Shown in pieces: positions 33,061-41,822 of a stretch of 43,752 nt of DNA. Under the pieces are notes generated by a model. That model was not told the DNA's origin. It was given only the letters and a program-made list of their open reading frames with translations, and did not search any database. Position numbers and translations under genes: made by a program. This DNA is from an uncultured Bacilli bacterium (lineage in GTDB: Bacteria > Bacillota_I > Bacilli_A > RF39 > UBA660). The DNA lies in contig CALVRW010000049.1 in assembly GCA_944358795.1 (NCBI GenBank), positions 1-43,752 of the forward strand, given 5' to 3'. Each line of letters begins with the position of its first letter. The stretch's first letter is position 1.

Positions 33061-33648
33061 TTATCTCCTCTTCTTTCTTTTCTTTTTACATTGATTACTA
33101 ATAAGTTCATCTTCATCCTCTTCGAAATAAATAACATCTTCATATTCCGCTTCAAAATCATATGGATCTATTTTCTCACTTGCAAAATTATGATAAGGAA
33201 TTTGTTTTCCATTTTCATCTTCAAAAATATTTAATTTTTCCAATGGATTTTGATATGGTAATTTTTCTCCATGAGAATCAATCACCCAGAAAAATTCACT
33301 GCTTCCCTTCACTACTTCAAATGGAACTCGTTTTACTTCTTCAAATCCCATCATATCAAGTTCTCTATGTGTACAATAGCTTAGCTGATTTAATGCTTCA
33401 CCACTAATTCCTAAATACTGACTTAGGAATGTTTTCATACTAATCACACCATTTTTTTTATCTGTTCGTTCTCTTTTTATGAATCCTTTATCAATATCTT
33501 TCTTATGTTTCAATTTGGTAATTTTCTTTTTATCATGACTTCTATGAATTTTCATTTTTTTCATTTTATATTCCGTAGAAATTAATTCATAGTCTTGCTC
33601 TGCTGTCGCACTATTAGAAAAGTACATTGTTAATCGATTTTTTCCCAT
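33061..33648 (-). CDS. Unknown protein co-transcribed with thrS under the T-box
   Basis: 195 residues, soluble. The N-terminal ~75 residues are strongly basic (KMKKMKIHRSHDKKKITKLKHKK), the middle contains STSQYLGIS-like MKTFLSQYLGISGEALNQLSYC, the C-terminal part is acidic (EYEDVIYFEEDEDEL) and it ends KKKRKKRR. I do not recognise a family. GGGGGG lies just before ATG. It is the first gene after the T-box terminator and ends two bases before thrS, so both respond to uncharged tRNA-Thr. The basic ends suggest RNA or DNA contact, but that is only composition. Confidence 0.75.
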   Translation of the reverse strand: MGKNRLTMYFSNSATAEQDYELISTEYKMKKMKIHRSHDKKKITKLKHKKDIDKGFIKRERTDKKNGVISMKTFLSQYLGISGEALNQLSYCTHRELDMMGFEEVKRVPFEVVKGSSEFFWVIDSHGEKLPYQNPLEKLNIFEDENGKQIPYHNFASEKIDPYDFEAEYEDVIYFEEDEDELISNQCKKKRKKRR

Positions 33649-33664
33649 TTTTATCCCCCCCTAA

Positions 33665-33877
33665 AATATTAAAAAGCTCCTTAAAAATTTATTTAAGGAG
33701 CGTATAAACGCGGTACCATCCTACCTTGTTTCTTATTTTGATAACGGAATTACCGGATTTCTCTTTCGAGCTCTACTCATAGGTAGTAATGTTTTACCGT
33801 TTTGATCAGGTTTCCAGCTACCCCTGACTCTCTTTACAAATCATAATAAAACACCATGTCCTAATCAATGTATTTAC
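33665..33877 (-). promoter_or_regulatory. T-box riboswitch, probably threonine-specific
   Basis: Minus-strand leader with the T-box sequence GATGGTACCGCG (33709-33720), Stem I elements AGGAC near the start and AGAGAG with a distal loop, and a terminator hairpin GCTCCTTAAA/TTTAAGGAGC (33676-33685 with 33692-33701) followed by Ts. The specifier region reads ATTACTACC; ACT (33785-33787) or ACC (33782-33784) are both Thr codons, consistent with thrS downstream. Uncharged tRNA-Thr should stabilise the antiterminator and allow expression. Confidence 0.92.
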
Positions 33878-33883
33878 AAATTT

Positions 33884-33912
33884 ATCTTACCGATTTCTAC
33901 CACCCTTGTCAA
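33884..33912 (-). promoter_or_regulatory. Promoter of the T-box operon
   Basis: Minus strand: -35 TTGACA (33907-33912), 17-base spacer, -10 TAAGAT (33884-33889); transcript start near 33877. Confidence 0.8.
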
Positions 33913-33916
33913 GTAG

Positions 33917-34672
33917 TTAAAATAATTTACTTAAAAAAAGTATCGTAACTCCAAGTATCATTCCAATCCAAGTAGTACTTTCTTTCTTATGATCTATAAT
34001 ATGTGGTAATAATTCAAACAATATAATATAGCAAATCATACCGAAGGTAATCGTAAGTAATATTCCTAATAATAAAGTAGATATCATACCACTTACTAAA
34101 TACATTACTACTCCACCAATAAAAGTGGAAATAGAAATTAGCAAACTAGCTCCCAATGTTTTTTTTATACTATTATTATATTTATAAAAAGTAGATGTAA
34201 TAACCATTCCAAGGGGAATATTATGAAGTCCTACACCAATACACATTAATAACCCTAAATTAAGATCTGTTGTAACAGAACTATATACTGCCATTCCTTC
34301 AATGATATTGTGTAAGATTAATGCGATACTAGATACAATTCCAATATGACGTAAATTCTCATTAATTTCCTTCTCTGTTGGAGCATCAATCTCATGATCA
34401 GGAACAAACTTATCTAACCCATATAAAATACCAATACCAACTAATAGAAATAAAATAAAGTAAAGCCATTTTAAATCACCACCAGCATTTAAATGTTCTA
34501 ATGACTCTGGTAATAATTCGAATAACCCTAGTGCCACCATCACACCAAATGCCATACTAATCGAAAAATTAACAACTTTATTACTATTTTTTGTTATAAA
34601 TACAATTGCACTACCAAATAAAATAAATAAACCTAATGCTAGTGTAATTCCTAATCCCATAATCTCATTCAT
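33917..34672 (-). CDS. ZIP family metal transporter
   Basis: 251-residue transporter with eight membrane helices and the ZIP metal-site motifs HNIIEGMA (about 121-128) and HNIPLGMV (about 150-157). A short histidine-poor loop separates helices 3 and 4. ZIP proteins import zinc, iron or manganese; the metal cannot be told from sequence. The start ATG has AGGTGATAAC upstream. It is transcribed alone, upstream of the T-box operon, with no metal regulator site recognised. Confidence 0.9.
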   Translation of the reverse strand: MNEIMGLGITLALGLFILFGSAIVFITKNSNKVVNFSISMAFGVMVALGLFELLPESLEHLNAGGDLKWLYFILFLLVGIGILYGLDKFVPDHEIDAPTEKEINENLRHIGIVSSIALILHNIIEGMAVYSSVTTDLNLGLLMCIGVGLHNIPLGMVITSTFYKYNNSIKKTLGASLLISISTFIGGVVMYLVSGMISTLLLGILLTITFGMICYIILFELLPHIIDHKKESTTWIGMILGVTILFLSKLF

Positions 34673-34724
34673 GTTATCACCTGTTATTCATTCTAACACG
34701 GATAGGAATTTTGTGCAAGGAAAC

Positions 34725-34763
34725 AAAAAAAGATAATATCTATTCAAGATACTATCTTTTTTT
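34725..34763. terminator. Bidirectional terminator, LCP gene / ZIP upstream region
   Basis: Stem of up to 16 bp with one mismatch (34725-34740 with 34748-34763), loop TATTCAA, seven Ts on each side. Confidence 0.85.
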
Positions 34764-34767
34764 ATTG

Positions 34768-36747
34768 TTATTCGTTTTCACCAGGAACGCCAGGAACAAT
34801 TGGTGTTGGCGTCGGTGTTGATGTAGGTTCTGGCGTTGGTTCTGGAGTTTGTTCTGGTTCATCAGTAGGCTCCGGTGTTTCACTCGGTGTCTCTTCTGGC
34901 TCTTCTTCAATCTCCTCTTCTGGTTCCTCTGCAATTGGACTTGTTACAACATAAATTACCAAATTTGTAACGTAATCAACATCCATTCCACTAGGTAAAT
35001 TTTGATTTACAATCATACCCATGGTACTACCAGTTGTTTCTTTTATTGTTACTGTAAATCCATGTTCAGCTCCAAAAGCAATCGCTTCGCTCTTATCGTA
35101 TCCAGTAAAGTCTGGAAGTAATGTTACTGAAGATCCACTGTAATTTCCTTTTCCAATTACACTTTCTTCATATTCTTCATTAACATCAAAACTGAATGTT
35201 TTAACCATTTTATGTTCTTTTAATCCTAAATTAATTTTCATTGCATCGGTAATTTCTTTTAAACTTTGTTTGTATGGAACAAAGTTATATAATTCAAGGC
35301 CTGTTCCTGCTCCATCAATTTGACTATAATCATAGATATATTGGTCATATCCACTGATATATAGTTTCTGCATTGACAATAATTCTTCCATAGGCATATC
35401 TCTACTCTTCAGTAATACATCTTTTCCAACATTATAAAGGGATAATATTTCATCTCTTGTCATGTTCGTTTCCATTGTATTTCCTAAAGAATCTAAAATT
35501 TTATATACCGTATCTAAATCTCTTACATCTTTTAGTTTATTTAAAATACCTTTAACAACTTCTTGTTGGTTTTGACCACGTACAAAGTCATCAAATCCAG
35601 CACTTTTTCTATGTCTTGCCCATGCAAGTGCTTGTTCTCCATTGATTGTTTGTTGTCCAGGTTCTAGGCATTGTAAATTACCAAAATCACGATTACTATC
35701 TTGTTCACAGAATCCACGTGGTACATACACATCAATTCCTCCAAGAGCATCAACTAATTTAACTACTCCCTTGAAATTGATTTTCGCATAATAATCAATT
35801 GTAACTCCTGTAAAACCTTCAATCGTATCAATCATACAATCTTCTCCATACCAAGCAGCATGTGTAATCTTATTTTTACGCTTATTTGGGAAACATGCGA
35901 TTGGTACATAAGTATCACGAGGAATACTCATAATCGTTGTACTTAAAGTTTTTGGGTTAAAAGTAAGTAACATAAGTGAATCCCCATTATAAGAACTGTT
36001 TCTTACATCTTCTAATTCACTATCAACACCCATTAATAATACAGTAAATGGTTCTGTTAACTTTTTACTTGCTCTTTTTTCATTGGCAATTTCTTTCTTT
36101 TGTGTATAAATAATCTTTGTTTTCTCACCAAGATCTTGATATTGTTCCATGCTCTTAAACATAATCGCATAATTTGTTGGTAAGAATACATATTCGATTT
36201 TTTCTTCTAATAATGCGTCGATAAGATGAGGATAACTATCATACTTTTCAATTTTATTTTTTAAATTATTTGACTTAATAATTTCTTGTGGTATTTGATA
36301 TCCATCAACACTTTTTTCATCATTTAATATACCTATTTTTTTATTACCAATTCCTTTTAAATCAGTTGCTTTATTATCTTTTAAAGCTACGATACTAGCA
36401 GAATAAGTTGTTTTTGTTGTTGTAAATTGCCCTAGTTTTGATAACGCTGTTGCTGCAACACTTGCAATCACAAATAAAATAACAGAATAAATTAAAGTTA
36501 AAATACAAACTCTTAAGTATCGTTTTATCTTGCGTTTAAATAATGATTGAATTAATTTAAACGTAATAAATAGCCATAATAAGATGACTACAATTGCGAC
36601 AATTAATCTTCCAATATTTTCAACATTATTAAACTGACTTAAAACATATAAGAAATGTCCGGTTGTAAGTGTATTAATTAAAAATATAATTGCGACAATG
36701 ACTAGCCAACCTCTTGCTTTCTTAATGCTATTCCAAAATTCTTTCAT
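34768..36747 (-). CDS. LytR-CpsA-Psr protein with extra N- and C-terminal extracellular regions
   Basis: 659-residue membrane protein, large for the family. Three N-terminal helices (about 13-33, 45-65, 78-100) are followed by a ~100-residue region with substrate-binding-protein-like text (KKIGILNDEKS, then EYVFLPTNY), then the LCP domain (about 205-370: LLMGVDS, SIPRDTYV, HAAWYG, WARHRKSAGFDDFVRGQNQQ). A PASTA-like domain (~535-605, LLPDFTGYDKSEAIAFGAEH) and a Pro/Glu/Thr-rich tail of about 55 residues end it. LCP enzymes attach wall teichoic acid or capsule to peptidoglycan; the Arg/Asp core looks complete. Transcribed alone. Confidence 0.88.
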   Translation of the reverse strand: MKEFWNSIKKARGWLVIVAIIFLINTLTTGHFLYVLSQFNNVENIGRLIVAIVVILLWLFITFKLIQSLFKRKIKRYLRVCILTLIYSVILFVIASVAATALSKLGQFTTTKTTYSASIVALKDNKATDLKGIGNKKIGILNDEKSVDGYQIPQEIIKSNNLKNKIEKYDSYPHLIDALLEEKIEYVFLPTNYAIMFKSMEQYQDLGEKTKIIYTQKKEIANEKRASKKLTEPFTVLLMGVDSELEDVRNSSYNGDSLMLLTFNPKTLSTTIMSIPRDTYVPIACFPNKRKNKITHAAWYGEDCMIDTIEGFTGVTIDYYAKINFKGVVKLVDALGGIDVYVPRGFCEQDSNRDFGNLQCLEPGQQTINGEQALAWARHRKSAGFDDFVRGQNQQEVVKGILNKLKDVRDLDTVYKILDSLGNTMETNMTRDEILSLYNVGKDVLLKSRDMPMEELLSMQKLYISGYDQYIYDYSQIDGAGTGLELYNFVPYKQSLKEITDAMKINLGLKEHKMVKTFSFDVNEEYEESVIGKGNYSGSSVTLLPDFTGYDKSEAIAFGAEHGFTVTIKETTGSTMGMIVNQNLPSGMDVDYVTNLVIYVVTSPIAEEPEEEIEEEPEETPSETPEPTDEPEQTPEPTPEPTSTPTPTPIVPGVPGENE

Positions 36748-36906
36748 GAGTTCCTCCTAAATATCTTTTAGTCTTCTATTATTATAGACTATTTTTTATT
36801 TTTGCACAACTCGTTTTTATAAATTTCAAAAATTTGACAAAGCCTTCTTCTAAATTTTTTTTCTATTACTTGAAACTTTCGCTTAAGAAAAACATATAAT
36901 AAAGTA

Positions 36907-36936
36907 TTGACACTAGAAAATTATTTTTGATATAAT
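36907..36936 (+). promoter_or_regulatory. Promoter of tRNA-Cys
   Basis: -35 TTGACA (36907-36912), 18-base spacer, -10 TATAAT (36931-36936). Confidence 0.85.
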
Positions 36937-36948
36937 GTTTTTGTTGAT

Positions 36949-37022
36949 GGGGCCATAGCCAAGTGGTAAGGCATGGGACTGCAACTCCCCGATCGCCAGT
37001 TCAAATCTGGCTGGCCCCTCCA
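36949..37022 (+). tRNA. tRNA-Cys (anticodon GCA)
   Basis: 74 bases with encoded CCA; acceptor GGGGCCA/TGGCCCC, anticodon loop CTGCAAC, T-loop TTCAAAT. Discriminator base U, as in tRNA-Cys. Confidence 0.95.
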
Positions 37023-37030
37023 TGAGATAT

Positions 37031-37056
37031 AAAAGAGATAGAAATATCTCTTTTTT
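37031..37056 (+). terminator. Terminator of tRNA-Cys
   Basis: Ten-bp stem AAAAGAGATA (37031-37040) with 37045-37054 and a GAAA tetraloop, then Ts. Confidence 0.85.
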
Positions 37057-37091
37057 GTTATTTTTTACAAAAAAAACGACTATCAAAATAA

Positions 37092-37604
37092 TCATTTTAT
37101 TTCATATAAGTAAATATTTTCCTTATATACTTCACCAAATAAATGAAAATCTTCTTGTCTTATTACTCTACCACCTAAATGTTTATAAAACGTATTCGCA
37201 GAATTTCCATCAAGACAACCAATAACAATCTTTTTAAATCCTTTTCGACTTAAAATTTGAAAAGCAGTTTCAACAAGTGCTTTCCCATACCCTTTTTTCA
37301 TTTCTGTTGAAAGAAGATATAACATTTGGATTTCTCCACAATCTTCTAATCCATACCGATTAGAGTTTTTTATTTTTAAGATGCCAACAACACGATTTTC
37401 TTCTTCCAAAACATAATGATTATCATCTTCCTTAAAAGTTTCTATCGCATGTTTGATTTTTTCATCTTTATTTGATGATATTAATTTTAAAACTCTATCT
37501 GAAACAATCCCTTTTAAATTATCATTCCAACTAGAAATATTAATATCGATCCAAGCTTCACAATCTTTTAACTCTTTTTTTCTAATGACAAATTTATTTT
37601 TCAT
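37092..37604 (-). CDS. GNAT family N-acetyltransferase
   Basis: 170-residue acyltransferase. Motif A region LLSTEMKKGYGKALVETAF has the acetyl-CoA pyrophosphate loop (KKGYGKA) near residue 105; motif B follows with GCLDGNSANTFYKHLGGRV near residue 140. The length is that of a single GNAT domain. Substrate unknown. AAGGAAG lies about ten bases before ATG 37602-37604. It lies beside a second, frameshifted GNAT gene. Confidence 0.88.
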   Translation of the reverse strand: MKNKFVIRKKELKDCEAWIDINISSWNDNLKGIVSDRVLKLISSNKDEKIKHAIETFKEDDNHYVLEEENRVVGILKIKNSNRYGLEDCGEIQMLYLLSTEMKKGYGKALVETAFQILSRKGFKKIVIGCLDGNSANTFYKHLGGRVIRQEDFHLFGEVYKENIYLYEIK

Positions 37605-37643
37605 ATTACTTTCTTCCTTTATCTAATCGTTTCATAACTTATT

Positions 37644-38223
37644 TTATAGATTAAAACTTTTTATCTTTTGATTTTGATAAAACTTTTGTAACGACGCTTC
37701 GATATCAATTTTATATCTACGTGTTTTAAGATGCTCACTATTTTTAGAACCATCGCCTTGAATCGTTTCTATCAAATTTCCAAAATTATTTTCTATAATA
37801 TGAATTGACCCAAAATTTGTATCATAGCAAGATATTAATGCAGTTTTAAAACCCATATCATACATTTTCTAATAACAAATGACACAATATCGTACCATAA
37901 CCTTGATTTCTTTTAGATGGAACAACTTGATAAAAAATATGGTCACCGTAAAGTTCAATCGTTTCGTCTATTTCTGGATTTAATCGAATACTTCCAGAAC
38001 CAATAATCTTTTCGTCTTCTATAAACCAGTAATAGATTTCTTTTAATCCTGTTTGATCTATTCCTCGCTTTTTCTCTTCCGTTAATTTTAAATATTCCTG
38101 AAAATTATTTTGTGTTACAAATGGTTTCCAATCAGGATAAAGATTGATAAACTCTTGGTTGTAATCATCGATTTTATCAATATCCAACATTTCAGTTACT
38201 TCTTTTAAATAAATTGAATGCAT
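37644..38223 (-). pseudogene. GNAT acetyltransferase with frameshift
   Basis: One acetyltransferase split over two frames. From ATG 38221-38223 (RBS GAGGGTGATACC) the frame gives 121 residues with the motif A region VVPSKRNQGYGTILCHLLLENV, then a TGA at 37858. A shift of one base near 37860-37866 continues YDMGFKTALISCYDTNFGSIHIIENNFGN, the normal motif B, to 37644. Neither half would be a full GNAT. No slippery sequence longer than AAAA is present, so mutation or sequence error is likelier than programmed shifting. Confidence 0.8.
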
Positions 38224-38246
38224 GGTATCACCCTCTAGCTTTTGCT

Positions 38247-40205
38247 TTATTTTAAATGATACTTTTGTTTAAAACTTTTAATATATCTTTTTCTCATAGC
38301 AGGCATTATTTGTGAAGCTATCTCTACTGAAACATCATTCATACTCATAGAAGTAGTATCTAGTAAAACGGAATCTTCTACACTTGTTTCAAATAATTCT
38401 TTTAAATCATTTAAACTTTCATTATATTCATTTATATTATCAACATTTAAAAAAGTTCTTTTTTCTAATGCCAAATTTGCGTTATAATCTCTTTTTAATG
38501 AAATTAAAGGTTCAGCATATGTTATAACGAGAAAATCTATTAATGCTCTTGATATTACACGATATTTCTCTCTTGCTTCTTGATATAGTTCTTCTAGCAT
38601 ATCGCCTCTAACATATCTTCTATAATTCCAAATTTGTCTATCGTTTATCGATCTATCAATTAAAATAATTTCATTATCAGAATTAAGTGCGTCTTCTAAC
38701 TGTTTTATAACCTCTTCTATTATTATCATATTTAATTCAGTAGAACTTACATCTTTATATTTTGGTCTTAATTCTTCTTTATAATATCTAGATGTTGTAA
38801 ATTCTTCAATTATAGTTGTATTAAAACCACCTTTTTTAAAGAAATCATATAAATTATTTATCGTAGTAGTTTTACCTGTTCAAGGTGTTCCACTAAATTC
38901 AATAACAAATGGTTTTGGTAATGAACATAATGCTTTTAATTTTTGTAATTCTACTTTTTGAGCATGTAGTTGTTTAAGTTTTTCATAATATTCACGATTA
39001 TCATCAAAAATAGTATCTCTTAAATATAAATCTTCTTTTTCATTAAATACAATATCTAATACATTTTTAAGTCTTTTAAATATAGGTAAATTTTCATCTT
39101 CGCCATAAATTAAACTTTTATATACACCTGTATAATACCAACTTTGTTGATTTTCCCCTCTTTTAAATGCGGAAAAATCTCTTTTACCACTTTTTTGAAA
39201 TTTAAGCATTAAATCTTCTAAATTATTTATCTTATCTGCACAAATCACAACCTTATTTCTTAAAGATAACGTTTTAGTTTCTTCAATCGTGTGTGCTTTT
39301 CTTTCTTCCCAAGATAATGATTTATTTGGCTCTGATGCACCCATAACTAAATTTGCAACTTCATCACCAAATTCTCTTTTTATATCTTCAATAGTATAGT
39401 TTGTATCTTCTACAACATCATGTAAATAACCAGCAGCAATGACTGCGTCATCATAGCCATATTCCTCTAATAAAATACCTACACTAATTAGATGTATTAT
39501 CATAGGTTTATCAGGTTCACTTTTTCTAATTTGCCCCATATGAGCATTTATTGCAAATATTTTTGCTTTTTCTTTTAAATTCATAATTCCGTTTATCTCC
39601 AAATACTTTTTGATAAATTCCCATTTATTCTTTAAGATTACTTCAACATCTTGCTTAAATTGTTCGAAATCCTTATCATAACAATAATTTTTAGCATAAC
39701 CACTACTACCATACTTTTTAACTAGATAGTTATAAGAACGTTCAACCATTTGATACAAATCTAAATCTGGGTAATGTTTTATCGTATATGAATGAGTTCT
39801 CTTTAATACCGATTCAATACTAGTTGTTCTATCAGCTGATGAAATTATTTTACCATAATCACTTCTAGGTTCATATTCTAATGATGCTCTATGATCTTCT
39901 ATTGCTTCTTTTATCATTCTTCTTTGCTCATCATCAAAGAACTTTTTCATCATTTCATTTTCATAAAATAGTTTCGCAGATAATATTTCATGATTATCTT
40001 TATCTATATGGTGTGCGATATCATGAAAAGAAGCAATCGTATACACCATATCAAGATTAATATGTGGAAATTGGTTAGCAAATTCTAAACTTCTTTTAAC
40101 AACATATTGAATATGTTTAATGCCATGACCTATATCATTTTTTTCATATATTGGTAATATTTGTTGTTCAATATAATCTTTTAATTGCTCATTTACTATA
40201 CCCAT
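38247..40205 (-). pseudogene. HD - HD - P-loop ATPase/kinase fusion interrupted by UGA in Walker A
   Basis: From ATG 40203-40205 (GGGAG upstream; an in-frame GTG at 40212-40214 is less good) the frame is open for 441 residues, ends at TGA 38880-38882 and continues in the same frame to 38247, about 652 codons in all. Domain 1: HD phosphohydrolase (HGIKH near 26, ASFHDIAHHID near 60). Domain 2: RelA/SpoT/MESH1-like HD (AINAHMGQ, IIHLISVG, GYLHDVVEDT, ADKINNLEDL). Domain 3: P-loop kinase; the Walker A reads SGTP-stop-TGKTTTI, so a glycine codon GGA probably became TGA, and LIDRS/TYAEP segments follow as in deoxynucleoside-kinase-like proteins. Without read-through the protein would stop inside the ATP loop. 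Function unknown. Confidence 0.78.
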
Positions 40206-40331
40206 ATTGTACACTCCCTAAATCATACTATAATTTAATATTGCCAACAGAATAATAAATAAAAATTAAATTTCTTTCTTCTAACTTTATAAAAACACAT
40301 TACAAAATTATTATCCTAACGTTTCTGCTTT

Positions 40332-40838
40332 CTATCTTTTTACAAAATATTTCAAAATCGTATTCTTACCAATTTCTCTTTTCATTGGTTCTTCGTAAAA
40401 TTCTGTCATATCAAAATTCTTTTTAACACTTTTCTCTGTACTACTCGTTGTATACAAACTAACAATCGTTGGTACTACTTCTAACTTACAATCTTCTAAT
40501 TCAATTGTAACGGGAATTTCATCTTTATTTTTTGTTCCAAACTTTACTTTTAAATCATAAAGATTGTTGTGTTCCCAAATACCTTCATTACAAACAGAGA
40601 TTGTTGCTCTCCCTACTTTTCCTTCATATTCTTTATTTTCTAAATCACTTAGAGAATGAATATTATTTGTATCAACATTTACTTCAACTGCTCCACTTAC
40701 AAGTTGTGTTCCAATCATTGTTGGAAAAAATTCTGTCATAATTTGAACCGTAACAATACTTTCTTTTTGATACATCCTTTGTTTTAAATTCATTTCACAT
40801 GACTTTTGTTTTACTTCTGTATTTCGAATTAAAATCAT
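40332..40838 (-). CDS. Unknown protein, probably beta-rich
   Basis: 168 residues, soluble, no signal peptide or membrane helix. Alternating hydrophobic strands (ESIVTVQIMTEF, SGAVEVNVDT, GRATISVCNEG, IPVTIELED) suggest a beta-sandwich; the C-terminus ends in a basic KREIGKNTILKYFVKR. No family recognised. The ATG has GAGGAAGAGAA upstream, and an extended -10 box lies 24 bases before it. It is divergent from the RhuM-like gene. Confidence 0.65.
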   Translation of the reverse strand: MILIRNTEVKQKSCEMNLKQRMYQKESIVTVQIMTEFFPTMIGTQLVSGAVEVNVDTNNIHSLSDLENKEYEGKVGRATISVCNEGIWEHNNLYDLKVKFGTKNKDEIPVTIELEDCKLEVVPTIVSLYTTSSTEKSVKKNFDMTEFYEEPMKREIGKNTILKYFVKR

Positions 40839-40861
40839 TTCTCTTCCTCATTTCCTTTTCC

Positions 40862-40870
40862 ATTATAACA
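40862..40870 (-). promoter_or_regulatory. Extended -10 promoter of the beta-rich protein
   Basis: Minus-strand TGTTATAAT, preceded by TG; 24 bases before the ATG. Confidence 0.6.
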
Positions 40871-40915
40871 CATCTTTACAAAAAAACGAATTATTCATTA
40901 TTTGTCTATGTTTTG

Positions 40916-40924
40916 TGTTATAAT
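40916..40924 (+). promoter_or_regulatory. Extended -10 promoter of the RhuM-like gene
   Basis: TGTTATAAT, 20 bases before the start codon; no good -35. Confidence 0.6.
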
Positions 40925-40943
40925 AAAATTAGGAGGGTCCTAT

Positions 40944-41207
40944 ATGAATCATACTTGGTTAACGAAAAAACAACTTGCATTCTTATTTGGTTGCGATGAA
41001 GTAACCATTGACAAGTGTTTAAAAGAAGCAAGTTTACAAGAATTAAAATGTCATCAAATTAAACGCTATGTTAAAAATAAAACAGAAACTATTCCATATT
41101 ATAGTACAGAAGCACTCTACTCTATCGGATACCGTGTCAATACCAAACAAGGAATTCGCTTTCGAACTTGGGCTACGAAACAATTAATGAAAGAAGATGG
41201 AAAATAG
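40944..41207 (+). CDS. Short RhuM-family protein
   Basis: 87 residues matching the N-terminal part of RhuM proteins: WLTKKQLAFLFGCDEVTIDKCLKE looks like a small DNA-binding helical unit, and YYSTEALYSIGYRVNTKQGI followed by RFRTWATKQL is the characteristic core. Full RhuM proteins are about 300 residues, so this is a stand-alone N-terminal domain. RhuM was named from a pathogenicity island, and its biochemical role is unclear; a nucleic-acid-binding role is inferred. AGGAGGG lies seven bases before ATG 40944. It precedes spoIIIAH-like by 55 bases on the same strand. Confidence 0.75.
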   Translation: MNHTWLTKKQLAFLFGCDEVTIDKCLKEASLQELKCHQIKRYVKNKTETIPYYSTEALYSIGYRVNTKQGIRFRTWATKQLMKEDGK

Positions 41208-41262
41208 TTCTATTTTCAAAACATTATCATATATTAAACTAGATAGTACTAGGAGGAATCAT

Positions 41263-41799
41263 ATGATAAATAAAAAAAGTATTTGGTTTTTAACACTATT
41301 CAGTTTAATATTAGTATTAAGTGTCTACTACGTAACGATGCCAAATGAGTTACTATTAACGACTTCGGTTATCAATCAGAAAGAAAAAGAAAAAACAGAA
41401 GAAGTAAGTAAAGATACTTCTAAAAAAGAAAAAGCAACTGTAAAAACAGAAGAAAGTGAAATTTTAACTAGTATTCGTATGGAAGCAAATGAAAAATATA
41501 ATCAAGAATTAGAGGAACTAAAGACAGTTATGACTAGTAAGGATGCTAGTACGGAAGAAAAAAATAATGCGTTTGAAAAAATAAAAAGTATTAATAACAA
41601 CCGTGGAAAAGAAGAATTGTTAGAAAAAAAGATTTTAGAACAATTTAAATATCAATCTTGTGTTCTAATTAATGGTACTGATATTAATATTACAGTATCA
41701 GAAAAAAAGCATGACGCAGCCATTGCTAATAATATTATGCGATTAGTACAAAGTGAGTTTGATTCAAAAATGTATATTACGGTAAAATTTCAAAAATAG
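41263..41799 (+). CDS. SpoIIIAH-like protein
   Basis: 178 residues: one N-terminal transmembrane helix (WFLTLFSLILVLSVYYVTMP, residues ~6-26), a charged linker, and a C-terminal region matching the YscJ/FliF-like ring-forming domain (KILEQFKYQSCVLINGTDINITV, then NIMRLVQSEF). In sporulators SpoIIIAH and SpoIIQ form the channel across the forespore double membrane. Here it is separate from the other spoIIIA genes, which are not in the window. AGGAGG lies seven bases before ATG 41263. CATATATTA (about 41229-41237) resembles SigE/SigK -10 boxes. Confidence 0.85.
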   Translation: MINKKSIWFLTLFSLILVLSVYYVTMPNELLLTTSVINQKEKEKTEEVSKDTSKKEKATVKTEESEILTSIRMEANEKYNQELEELKTVMTSKDASTEEKNNAFEKIKSINNNRGKEELLEKKILEQFKYQSCVLINGTDINITVSEKKHDAAIANNIMRLVQSEFDSKMYITVKFQK

Positions 41800-41818
41800 T
41801 CCACTTTGGACTTTTTTT
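41798..41818 (+). terminator. Terminator after spoIIIAH-like gene
   Basis: Stem AGTCCA-CTT-TGGACT followed by seven Ts, starting at the stop codon. Confidence 0.85.
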
Positions 41819-41822
41819 GTGC

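Noticed and set aside
34752-34934. Arg/Gln/His-rich minus-strand frame
   Set aside because: It is the Pro/Glu/Thr tail of the LCP gene read in another frame.
38247-38729. Separate kinase gene starting at an internal ATG
   Set aside because: No ribosome binding site, and the frame upstream continues into the P-loop and the HD protein apart from one UGA.
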